Source: Methylorubrum rhodinum (GTDB lineage: Bacteria > Pseudomonadota > Alphaproteobacteria > Rhizobiales > Beijerinckiaceae). From it: DNA of 64,000 bases. Made by a program: the position numbers and the translations under genes. Under the pieces are notes generated by a model, which did not search any database, was not told the DNA's origin, and worked only from the letters and a program-made list of their open reading frames with translations. The DNA lies in NCBI RefSeq assembly GCF_014199935.1, contig NZ_JACHOP010000004.1, positions 248,001 to 312,000 of the forward strand, in the 5' to 3' direction. Positions 30,003-37,452 of this stretch are shown one piece after another (positions within the stretch are counted from its first letter, which is position 1; each line of letters starts with the position of its first letter).

Positions 30003-30044
30003 GATGCCATTCCTCTGATGCCATTCCTCTGATGCCATTTCTCT
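30003..30044 (+). repeat. Three tandem 14-bp units encoding coupled mini-ORFs before clc
   Basis: GATGCCATTCCTCT at 30003-30016 and 30017-30030, and GATGCCATTTCTCT at 30031-30044, followed by a divergent GATGCTATG. Each unit reads ATG-CCA-TT(C/T)-CTC-TGA, with its stop overlapping the next ATG (TGATG). The channel gene's ATG at 30051 follows with no Shine-Dalgarno sequence. Confidence 0.8.
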
Positions 30045-30050
30045 GATGCT

Positions 30051-31376
30051 ATGCCGCTGAGTCCCTCCGTCCTGCGATCCGCCCTGCAGCGGCTGCGCGT
30101 CCCCTCGCCCGATGCCTGGACGGTGCTGCGGCGCCGGGCCCTGTTCGTGGCCGGCGGCGTCTGCGTCGGGCTCGCCGCCGTGCTGATGGCCTGGGCCGCC
30201 GACGCCGCGCAGGCCGCGTTCCGCCGCGCACTCGATCTCTCGCCGTGGCTCGCGCTCCTGCTCTGCCCGGCCGGGTTCGCCCTCGCCGCATGGCTGGCGC
30301 GGGGCGTCTTCCCCAACTCGCAGGGGTCCGGCATCCCCCAGGTCATCGCGGCGCGCGCCATCGACGATCCGGCGGCCCGCCACGCGCTGGTCTCGCTGCG
30401 GGTCGCGGGCGGCAAGGTCGTCGTCATGGTGCTCGGCCTCCTCTGCGGCGCCTCGATCGGCCGGGAGGGGCCGACGGTGCAGGTCGGGGCGGCGATCATG
30501 GCCACCTTCGGCCGGGTGAGCCCGGCGCATATGCTCGGCCTGCTGCTCGCGGGCGCTGCCGCAGGCGTGGCGGCGGCCTTCAACGCGCCCCTCGCCGGCA
30601 TCGTCTTCGCCATCGAGGAACTCGGCCGCGCCTATGACAGCCGCGGCAGCGGGCTTGTCGTGGCGACGATCGTCGCGGCGGGCCTGACCTCGCTGGCGAT
30701 CCTGGGCGACTACACCTATTTCGGCACCACCGACGCCCGTCTCTCGCTCGCCGCCGGCTGGCTCGCCGTCCCCTTGATCGGCGTGGCGGGTGGGCTCGCG
30801 GGCGGGCTGTTCAGCCGCGCGGTCATCGCCGTCGCCCGCGGCCTGCCGGGGCGGAGCGGGGCCTTCGTCGCCCGTTTTCCGATCGCCTTCGCCGTCCTGT
30901 GCGGCCTCGGAGTCGCCCTGTGCGGGCTTGCCTCCGGCGGTACCGTCTACGGGACCGGCTACGAGGAGGCGCGGGCGATCCTGCACGGCGAGAGCGCCGC
31001 CCGCATCGAATTCGCCCCGCTGAAGTGGCTCGCGACCCTGCTCTCGTCGATCAGCGGCATCCCCGGCGGCCTGTTCGCGCCCTCGCTGGCGGTGGGCGCG
31101 GGGATCGGCGCGGAGGCGGCCCTGCTGCTGCCGCAGGTGCCGGTCGGCGCGCTCGTGCTGATCGGCATGGTCGCCTACCTGACCGGCGTGCTTCAGGCGC
31201 CGATCACCGCCTTCGTCATCGTCACCGAGATGACCCAGGACCACGCCATGATGATCCCGTTGATGCTGGCCGCGCTGATCGCCGACGCGGTGTCGAAGCT
31301 CGTCTGCAGCAGCGGGCTCTACCATGCGCTGGCGGAGGTGCTGGTGCGGCAGGCGGCGGCCCCGACCGAACGATAA
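30051..31376 (+). CDS. ClC-family chloride channel/exchanger
   Basis: 441 residues, about ten or more hydrophobic segments. Selectivity-filter motifs are present: GSGIPQV (about residue 92), GREGPTVQVGA, and GGLFAPSLAVGAGIG, with YLTGVLQAPITAFVIVTEMT near the end. There is no C-terminal CBS pair. It is probably a Cl-/H+ antiporter of the ClcA type in the inner membrane, often linked to acid or halide stress. The start at 30051 is the only ATG, because an in-frame stop lies at 30030-30032. Translation may depend on the mini-ORFs upstream. Confidence 0.93.
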   Translation: MPLSPSVLRSALQRLRVPSPDAWTVLRRRALFVAGGVCVGLAAVLMAWAADAAQAAFRRALDLSPWLALLLCPAGFALAAWLARGVFPNSQGSGIPQVIAARAIDDPAARHALVSLRVAGGKVVVMVLGLLCGASIGREGPTVQVGAAIMATFGRVSPAHMLGLLLAGAAAGVAAAFNAPLAGIVFAIEELGRAYDSRGSGLVVATIVAAGLTSLAILGDYTYFGTTDARLSLAAGWLAVPLIGVAGGLAGGLFSRAVIAVARGLPGRSGAFVARFPIAFAVLCGLGVALCGLASGGTVYGTGYEEARAILHGESAARIEFAPLKWLATLLSSISGIPGGLFAPSLAVGAGIGAEAALLLPQVPVGALVLIGMVAYLTGVLQAPITAFVIVTEMTQDHAMMIPLMLAALIADAVSKLVCSSGLYHALAEVLVRQAAAPTER

Positions 31377-31457
31377 TCGCCCGATCATCGCGAGCGGACG
31401 GAACGCTGCGGCCCCGGCGTCGATTATCGCGACGCTTACGCTTCGGAGTTCCGCGTC

Positions 31458-31637
31458 ATGACCCTCCTGAAATGGGCCGCCATTGCCTTCGTGATCTCTC
31501 TGGTCGCGGGCGCGCTCGGCTTCACCGGCATCGCCTCGGGCGCGAGTTCCATCGCCCGCATCCTGTTCGGCCTCTTCCTGGTGCTGGCGATCATCATCGT
31601 GGTCATCGCGGTCGCGATCGGTCAGGCGGTGTTCTGA
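31458..31637 (+). CDS. DUF1328 small membrane protein (second copy)
   Basis: 59 residues, with GGAG upstream of its ATG. Two hydrophobic helices with the family sequence [20 protein letters not shown] and a valine/isoleucine-rich second helix. It is diverged from the 28953 copy, so not a recent duplication. It lies 81 bases after clc and 5 bases before the SDR gene, so probably cotranscribed with the latter. Confidence 0.88.
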   Translation: MTLLKWAAIAFVISLVAGALGFTGIASGASSIARILFGLFLVLAIIIVVIAVAIGQAVF

Positions 31638-31642
31638 GCCGG

Positions 31643-32494
31643 ATGGCCGTCGATCTGCGCGGGCGCACCGCCCTCGTCACCGGCGCCACCTCCGGGATCG
31701 GCGCCGAGACGGCTTTGGGCCTCGCTCGCCTCGGCGCGCGAGTCGGGGTGGTCGGGCGCGATCCCGCCCGCACCGAAGCGATCGTCGCGCGCATCCGGCG
31801 GGAGACGGGGGCGCAGGCCGACGGCTTCGTCGCCGACCTCTCGGAGCAGGCGCAGGTCCGCCGGCTCGCGGCGGAGGCCGGTGCGCGCTATCCGGCCCTC
31901 GACATCCTCGTGAACAACGCGGGCGCGATCTTCTCCGAGCGCCACGTCACCGCCGACGGGATCGAGCGCACCTGGGCGCTCGACCATCTCGCCTACGTGC
32001 TCCTGACGCACGAACTGATGCCGCGGCTCGCCGCGGCGCCGTCCGCCCGCATCGTCAACGTGGCGTCCGCCGCCCATACCCGCGGCCGGATCGACCTCGA
32101 CGATCGCGACGGCGCCCGGCGCTATGCGGCGATGGGGGCGTATTCGCAGGCCAAGCTCGGCAACGTGCTCTTCACCTACGCCCTGGCGCGGCGGCTGTCC
32201 GGCACTCGGATGACCGTCAACGCGGTGCATCCCGGCGTCGTGGCGAGTGGGTTCGCGGGCAATACCCACGGGATGCTGAAGCTGGCGTGGCGCCTGATCC
32301 GCCCGTTGCTGATCACGCCGGAGAAGGGGGCGCGCACGTCCTTGTTCGTGGCGACGGCGCCGGAGATCGCGGGCGTGAACGGGCGCTACTTCGCGCGCTG
32401 CCGCGAGACGGACACGTCGCCGCTCAGCCGGGACCAGGCGTTGCAGGAAAAGGTCTGGACGCTGAGCCGGCGGCAGGTGGGGATCGAGGAGTGA
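31643..32494 (+). CDS. Short-chain dehydrogenase/reductase (retinol dehydrogenase-like)
   Basis: 283 residues. Classical SDR: cofactor loop TGATSGIG (residues about 14-21), NNAG, catalytic YSQAK, and AVHPGVV after it. The sequence pattern places it with RDH/WW-domain oxidoreductase-like SDRs that commonly use NADP(H). Substrate unknown. It follows DUF1328 at 5 bases. Confidence 0.9.
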   Translation: MAVDLRGRTALVTGATSGIGAETALGLARLGARVGVVGRDPARTEAIVARIRRETGAQADGFVADLSEQAQVRRLAAEAGARYPALDILVNNAGAIFSERHVTADGIERTWALDHLAYVLLTHELMPRLAAAPSARIVNVASAAHTRGRIDLDDRDGARRYAAMGAYSQAKLGNVLFTYALARRLSGTRMTVNAVHPGVVASGFAGNTHGMLKLAWRLIRPLLITPEKGARTSLFVATAPEIAGVNGRYFARCRETDTSPLSRDQALQEKVWTLSRRQVGIEE

Positions 32495-32501
32495 ACGCCC
32501 C

Positions 32502-32600
32502 CCGTCGTCCCGCGGCCGCATAGCGGAACCCGGAAGCCGCCCGTGACGGGCCGCCGTACGACGTGTCGGGCCCGGTCGGGGGTTCCGGGCTCGCTGATAT
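32502..32600. repeat. Family B palindromic element, copy 2 (degenerate)
   Basis: CGTCGTCCCGCGGCCGCATAGCGGAACCCGG on the left and GGGGTTCCGGGCTCGCTGATATAGG on the right resemble copies at 20856 and 35166, but the terminal inverted repeat is eroded. Located between the convergent SDR and thiL genes. Confidence 0.5.
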
Positions 32601-32640
32601 AGGCGCCCACAAATGCCGGGCGCAGGACGGGAAACCGTTC

Positions 32641-33618
32641 TCAAAAGTGGCTGAACGAGCCCGCCCCGAACGTCATCGCCTCGCCCGCATCGTCGACCAC
32701 GAGCGGCGGCGCCTCGCCCGGTTCCACGAGACCGATCTCGGCCGCAGGGACGCCGACGCGCTCGGCCTCGGCGAGGAAGGCCGGCAGCGAGTCCGGCGGC
32801 ACCGCGCAGAGGATCTCGTAGTCGTCGCCCCCGGTCAGTGCCGTGGCGAGGCGGGACGGATTTTTCGCGATCAGCACCCGAGCGGCAGCCGAGAGCGGGA
32901 CCCGTGCGGCCTCGATCCGGGCGGTCAGGCCGGTGCCGGCCAGCATCTTGGTCAAGTCGCCGACGAGGCCGTCGGACACGTCCATCGCGGCACGGGCGTG
33001 GCCGCGCAGCACGGGCGCAAGCGCCAGCCGCGGGCGCGGATGCAGGTAGCGATCCTGCAAGACGTCGCGATGGGCGACGTCGAGCCCTGCGTCGGGGGCG
33101 AGCCGCAGCGCGAGGCCGAGCGCCGCATCGCCGATGGTGCCGCTGACGCAGAGCCGGTCCCCGGCCCGCGCCGTCTGCCGCCGCACCATCGTGCCGGTCG
33201 GCACCTCGCCGAAGGCGGTGACGCCGATCAGGGCCGGACCGCCGGAGCGCACGGTATCGCCGCCGAGCAGCGGGCAGCCGTGCGTGCGGGACATCGCGCC
33301 GAGGCCCTCGGCGAAGGCGGCGAGCCAATCCTCGGTCCAGTCGTCGGGCAGCGCCAGGGTCAGCAGGAAGCCGCGCGGGGTGGCGCCCTTGGCGGCGAGA
33401 TCGGAAAGGTTGACGCCGAGCGCCTTGACCGCGATCGAGCCCGGCGGATCGTCGGGGAAGTAGTGGACGCCCGCCACCACTGCGTCCGCCGTCACGACGA
33501 GGTCGTGGCCGGGGGAGGGGGTGAGACTGGCGGCGTCGTCGCGCAGACCGTCGGCGCCGGGGCCGCTGAGCGGCGCGAAGTAGCGCGCGATCAGGGCCTC
33601 TTCCCCCGCCCGCGCCAT
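32641..33618 (-). CDS. thiL: Thiamine-monophosphate kinase
   Basis: 325 residues. ATP-dependent phosphorylation of thiamine phosphate to thiamine diphosphate. Visible motifs: GLRDDAASL (metal/ATP site), TADAVVAGVHYF, GVNLSDLAAKGATP, AMDVSDGLVGDL and GGDDYEILCAV. It is the last gene of the ribH-nusB-thiL operon, 6 bases after nusB, an order typical of alphaproteobacteria. Confidence 0.96.
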   Translation of the reverse strand: MARAGEEALIARYFAPLSGPGADGLRDDAASLTPSPGHDLVVTADAVVAGVHYFPDDPPGSIAVKALGVNLSDLAAKGATPRGFLLTLALPDDWTEDWLAAFAEGLGAMSRTHGCPLLGGDTVRSGGPALIGVTAFGEVPTGTMVRRQTARAGDRLCVSGTIGDAALGLALRLAPDAGLDVAHRDVLQDRYLHPRPRLALAPVLRGHARAAMDVSDGLVGDLTKMLAGTGLTARIEAARVPLSAAARVLIAKNPSRLATALTGGDDYEILCAVPPDSLPAFLAEAERVGVPAAEIGLVEPGEAPPLVVDDAGEAMTFGAGSFSHF

Positions 33619-33624
33619 GCGCCG

Positions 33625-34158
33625 TCAGCCCTTCTTCGGCGCGGCCGGGATGCCGAACTCGGTCGAGCGCACCTCGCGGCCGACGCGGTCGAGCACGGCG
33701 TTGACCATGCCGGGCTCGTCGCCGGCATAGAAGCTGTGGGCGACATCGACATATTCGGAGATCGCCGCGCGGGCGGGCACGTCGCGGCGGAACATCAGCT
33801 CGTAGGCGCCGGCCCGCAGGATCGCGCGCAGGACCACTTCGAGGCGGCGCAGCGGCCAGCCCTTGGCGAGCGCGGCGTCGAGCTTCGGGTCGATGGCGCG
33901 CTGCTCCTCGACCGCCCCGCGCAGCACGTCGCGGAAGAAGGCGGTCTCGGCCGGCGGATGGACGACGCCGTCGACCTCCTGGCCGATCCAGAACGCCTCG
34001 AACTCGGCGAGCGCCTCGATCACGCCCTTGTCCGAGATCTCCATCTCGTAGAGCGCCTGCACCACGGCCAGCCGCGCGCCCTTGCGCAGGCTCAACGGGG
34101 CGGGTTTCGGCTTGGGAGCGGTCTCCGGCGCGGCCGGACTCTCGGCGGGCTGGCTCAT
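33625..34158 (-). CDS. nusB: Transcription antitermination factor NusB
   Basis: 177 residues, all-helical RNA-binding protein that acts with NusE/S10 at boxA of rRNA operons. Recognised by RLAVVQALYEMEIS at the start and LEVVLRAILRAGAYELMF with ISEYVDVAHSFY in the C-terminal half. The N-terminal 25 residues are a Pro/Ala-rich extension. Its ATG overlaps the ribH stop (ATGA), and thiL follows. Confidence 0.95.
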   Translation of the reverse strand: MSQPAESPAAPETAPKPKPAPLSLRKGARLAVVQALYEMEISDKGVIEALAEFEAFWIGQEVDGVVHPPAETAFFRDVLRGAVEEQRAIDPKLDAALAKGWPLRRLEVVLRAILRAGAYELMFRRDVPARAAISEYVDVAHSFYAGDEPGMVNAVLDRVGREVRSTEFGIPAAPKKG

Positions 34159-34664
34159 CGGGCGGATTCCAGTCTGGCGGCGCGCTCGATCGCGACGAGG
34201 CTCAGGGCCGCCTCCGCCGCGCCGCCGCCCTTGTTCATCTGCGAGACCCGGGCGCGCACCAGCGCCTGCTCCATGGTCTCGACGGTGAGGATGCCGTTGC
34301 CGAGCGGCAGCCGCTCGGACACGGAGAGGTCCATCAGGGCGCGGGCGCTCTCGCCCGCGACGATGTCGTAATGGCCCGTCTCGCCGCGGATGACGCAGCC
34401 GAGCGCCACCGCCGCATCGTAGGGCTCGCCCATACGCTCGCCGGCCTTGAGCAGGATCGCCATCGCGGCCGGGATTTCCAGCGCGCCCGGCACGGTGAAG
34501 ACCCGCGCCTCGGCGCCGACCGCCGCGATCGCAGCGCGGGCGCCGGCCAGGAGTTCGTCGGCGATCTCCTCGTAGTAGCGCGCCTCGACCACGAGCACGC
34601 GGGTGCCGGCGAGGCTTTCGAGGATCGATTTCGGCGCGGCCGCGTCGCGGTTCTGGGCTACCAT
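34155..34664 (-). CDS. ribH: 6,7-dimethyl-8-ribityllumazine synthase
   Basis: 169 residues from the ATG at 34662-34664 (the open frame upstream is spurious). Condenses 5-amino-6-ribitylaminouracil with dihydroxybutanone phosphate in riboflavin synthesis. Visible: VVEARYYEEIAD, PGALEIPAA, and GCVIRGETGHYDIV, whose His is the catalytic residue. First gene of the ribH-nusB-thiL operon. Confidence 0.96.
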   Translation of the reverse strand: MVAQNRDAAAPKSILESLAGTRVLVVEARYYEEIADELLAGARAAIAAVGAEARVFTVPGALEIPAAMAILLKAGERMGEPYDAAVALGCVIRGETGHYDIVAGESARALMDLSVSERLPLGNGILTVETMEQALVRARVSQMNKGGGAAEAALSLVAIERAARLESAR

Positions 34665-34829
34665 GGGCTCGGACGGGTCCGGGGATGGGTTGGGCAAGGG
34701 GAGGGGCGGAGGGTTAGCCCAGAAGCCTTCCGCTCCACAAGCGGCGCGGCGAGCCGTGCGGCGATGCGCGGGACGCCGTGCGCGACGAAGCGGTGTAGCC
34801 TGCCCCGGCGGCGAGGAGCGGGAGAGGTC

Positions 34830-35126
34830 ATGAGCGAAGGGATCGAGGCGGCTCTGGCCACGCTCGAAGCGGAGCTGAGCGCGACGCAGCAGATCGTGAA
34901 GCTGCTGCTGGTGCAGCATTCGCTCGACCGCTCCCGCACCGAGCCGACCCGGACGATCGACGATCTGGGACGCGATTTTTCGCGCATCCTGGCCGAACTC
35001 TCCCGCGGCGCCCCCAGCACCGCCGAGCGCCAGCACTTCGCGATGGTGACGGAGGCGCTGGAGGCGCAGCTCGACAGCGCGCGGCAACTCGCGCGCTCGT
35101 TCGCGGTGAGGGACCCGGAGGAGTGA
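34830..35126 (+). CDS. Small helical hypothetical protein
   Basis: 98 residues; ATG at 34830 preceded by GGGAGAGG. Mostly amphipathic helix (IEAALATLEAELSATQQIVK; MVTEALEAQLDSARQLARSF), possibly a short coiled coil. Divergent from ribH across 165 bases. No family recognised. Confidence 0.6.
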   Translation: MSEGIEAALATLEAELSATQQIVKLLLVQHSLDRSRTEPTRTIDDLGRDFSRILAELSRGAPSTAERQHFAMVTEALEAQLDSARQLARSFAVRDPEE

Positions 35127-35165
35127 GCGAAGGCTTGGCGCCGGGCGCAGGTCCATTGTCTTGCT

Positions 35166-35283
35166 GCCGTCATTCCGGGACGCTGATAAGCGAACCCGGA
35201 ATCCACCCGCGATGCACGGCTGCGAGCGGTGTCGCGGCCAGTCGTGGATTCCGGGTTCCGCTGCGCGGCCTCGGAACGACGGC
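35166..35283. repeat. Family B palindromic element, copy 3
   Basis: GCCGTCATTCCGG at 35166-35178 and TCGGAACGACGGC at 35271-35283 as imperfect terminal inverted repeats, with inner ACCCGGAATCCACC and GGATTCCGGGTTCC arms that are also inverted. It is the main content of the 371-base gap 35127-35497; the rest (35284-35497) contains a short AT-richer patch near 35300 with no identified signal. Confidence 0.75.
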
Positions 35284-35497
35284 GGCAGATGATAGAGTTC
35301 GTCAATATTAACCGAATAATACCGCGTAAAATTTGACTGAAATCCAATCGCGTCGCTCAAGCAAGAACTTGGGAAGGCGAGCACACATCGAGCCGATCCC
35401 CGCCGATTTAACCCGCACGAAGCCGAGCCCGTCCGAACGTCGTCGAGACGAGGCGGAGGTCCGAAGACCGACCCGCCGGCAAGAACAGGCGGGCATC

Positions 35498-37018
35498 ATG
35501 GGCATCGCGAGCGTTCGACGGGCGGCAGCATCCGCGCCCACAATCATCCCGGCCGCCGCGCCGCGGCCGGTGCCGCTGGTGATCGATCTCGACGGCACGC
35601 TGCTGCGCACCGATCTGCTGCTCGAAGGCGCGGTCTCGCTGCTTCGGCGCAACCTGCTGATGGTCTTCGCGATGCTGCTGTGGCTGCCCCGCGGGAAGGC
35701 CTATTTCAAGCGCAAGGTCGCCGAGCGGGCGGTGCTCGACATCGCGACGATGCCGGCGAACGCCGCACTCATGGCCCATATCGAGGCCGAGCGGGCACAG
35801 GGCCGCGAGATCGTGCTCGCCACGGCGGCCGACGAAGTGATGGCGCTCAAGGTGATGCAGGCCTTTCCCGTCTTCGACCGGGTGGTGGCGAGCGACGGGG
35901 TGAGAAACCTCAAGGGCGCGGCCAAGGCGGAGCAGCTCGCGAGCCTCTATCCGCAGGGCTTCGACTATGCCGGCAACGCGGCGGCCGACCTTCCCGTTTG
36001 GGTGCGCGCGCAAAAAATCATCGTCGTCGAGGCGCCGGGCGGCGTCGCGCGGGCGGCCCGGGCGCTCGGCAAGCCGGTGCAGGAATTTCCCGCGGCCTCC
36101 CGGCTGCGCGCTCTGGCGAAGGGCCTGCGCCTGCATCAATGGGCCAAGAACGGGCTCGTCTTCCTGCCGCTCGTCCTCGGCGGAAAGGCCGGCGACGCGG
36201 CGGCCTGGGGGCTGGCCTCGGCGGCCTTCCTGGCGCTCGGCCTCGTGGCCTCGGCGAGCTACCTCCTGAACGACCTCCTCGACCTGCCGCACGACCGCGC
36301 CCACTGGTCGAAGCGCGAGCGCCCCCTGGCGAGCGGGCGGCTGCCGCTTCTCGCCGGCCTCTTCGCCCTCGTCCTCGGCCTCGCCGGCGGCCTCGGGGTC
36401 GCCTTCGCGGCGGGACCGGCGGTGCTCGCGGGCGTGCTCGCCTATCTCGCGCTGACGCTGACCTACTCGGCCTGGCTCAAGCGGGTGCCGATGCTGGACG
36501 CGCTGACGCTCGGCAGCCTGTTCACGCTGCGCATCGCCGTGGGCGTGGCCGCCGTCGCCGTGGCGTGGTCGCCGTGGCTGCTGACCTTCTCGATGTTCCT
36601 GTTCACCTCGCTCTCCTTCGCCAAGCGCCACACCGAATTGCGGGGTGCGGCCAAGCGCGGGCGCTCGGGCAAGCTGTCGGGGCGGGGCTACCAGAGCGCC
36701 GACGAGCCGGTGGTGCTGGCCTTCGGCATCGCGGCCGGGCTCGCCAGCGTCGTCATCTTCATCCTCTACCTCGCCAACGAGGCGTTTCGGCACGCCGTCC
36801 TGGCGGCGCCGCTGGCGCTGTGGGCCTTCCCGATGGTGCTGGTGCTGTTCATGGGCCGGGTCTGGCTGCTGGCCGGACGCGACGAGCTGAACGACGATCC
36901 GGTCGCCTTCGCGGTGAAGGACCGGCCGAGCCTCGCCCTCGCCGGAATCGCCGGCCTCGCCTTCGGCATCGCCGCCTTCGGCCTGCCGCAGGGGCTGATG
37001 TCCGGATGGGGGATGTGA
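35498..37018 (+). CDS. HAD phosphatase-UbiA prenyltransferase fusion
   Basis: 506 residues from the ATG at 35498 (MGIASVRR); an upstream ATG at 35333 is less likely. N-terminal HAD domain (about 25-215): VIDLDGTLLRTD is motif I with the nucleophile Asp, and FDYAGNAAADLPVW is motif IV. C-terminal UbiA domain (about 220-506), eight or nine helices, with NDLLDLPHDRAHWSKRERPL, very like the Asp-rich motif of decaprenyl-phosphate phosphoribosyltransferases. Inference: it makes a polyprenyl-phosphate pentose, with the HAD part removing the sugar phosphate. Its TGA overlaps the GtrA ATG (TGATG). Confidence 0.85.
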   Translation: MGIASVRRAAASAPTIIPAAAPRPVPLVIDLDGTLLRTDLLLEGAVSLLRRNLLMVFAMLLWLPRGKAYFKRKVAERAVLDIATMPANAALMAHIEAERAQGREIVLATAADEVMALKVMQAFPVFDRVVASDGVRNLKGAAKAEQLASLYPQGFDYAGNAAADLPVWVRAQKIIVVEAPGGVARAARALGKPVQEFPAASRLRALAKGLRLHQWAKNGLVFLPLVLGGKAGDAAAWGLASAAFLALGLVASASYLLNDLLDLPHDRAHWSKRERPLASGRLPLLAGLFALVLGLAGGLGVAFAAGPAVLAGVLAYLALTLTYSAWLKRVPMLDALTLGSLFTLRIAVGVAAVAVAWSPWLLTFSMFLFTSLSFAKRHTELRGAAKRGRSGKLSGRGYQSADEPVVLAFGIAAGLASVVIFILYLANEAFRHAVLAAPLALWAFPMVLVLFMGRVWLLAGRDELNDDPVAFAVKDRPSLALAGIAGLAFGIAAFGLPQGLMSGWGM

Positions 37019-37452
37019 TGCGAAGCACCCTGAACAGCGAGGTCGTCCGCTTCCTGATCGCGGGCGGCTCGGCGGCGGCGATCAACTGGCTCGCCCGCAT
37101 CCTGCTCTCGTTCGTCCTGCCGTTCGAGGCGGCGCTCCTCGTCGCCTATGTCATCGGCATGGCCGCGGGGTTCTGGCTCTACCGTCGATTCGTGTTCCGC
37201 GGCGCGGGCGCCGGTTCGGTGCGGGGGCAACTGGCGGTGTTCGTCGCGGTCAACGCGGTGGGCGCCGGCGTGGTGCTGGCCGTGAGCGCCGGCCTCGTCG
37301 CCGGGCTCGGGGCTCTGGTGCCGGGCGTTCCGCTCGCCCTGGCCGAGGCTCTGGGCCACGGCGTCGGCATCGCTGTGGGCGCGGTGGCGAACTATCTCGG
37401 CCATCGCCTCCTGACCTTTTCGACGCGCTCGGGCGAGCCTCAGACCTTGTAG
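37018..37452 (+). CDS. GtrA-family membrane protein
   Basis: 144 residues, four hydrophobic segments. GtrA proteins are thought to flip, or assist transfer of, polyprenyl-phosphate sugars. Typical start: VVRFLIAGGSAAAINWLARI, with YVIGMAAGFWLYRRFVFRG and a C-terminal NYLGHRLLTF. It is translationally coupled to the UbiA fusion, which supports a shared lipid-linked sugar pathway. Its 3' end overlaps the convergent glycosyltransferase-like gene by 13 bases. Confidence 0.9.
   Translation: MRSTLNSEVVRFLIAGGSAAAINWLARILLSFVLPFEAALLVAYVIGMAAGFWLYRRFVFRGAGAGSVRGQLAVFVAVNAVGAGVVLAVSAGLVAGLGALVPGVPLALAEALGHGVGIAVGAVANYLGHRLLTFSTRSGEPQTL

Noticed and set aside
30003-30044. Tandem repeats considered as a CRISPR array.
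   Set aside because: Units are 14 bases, contiguous, with no spacers and no cas genes in the window.
31400-31425. GGAAC upstream of the second DUF1328 gene as an EcfG promoter.
   Set aside because: At 16-17 bases downstream the sequence is CGAT/GATT, not CGTT.
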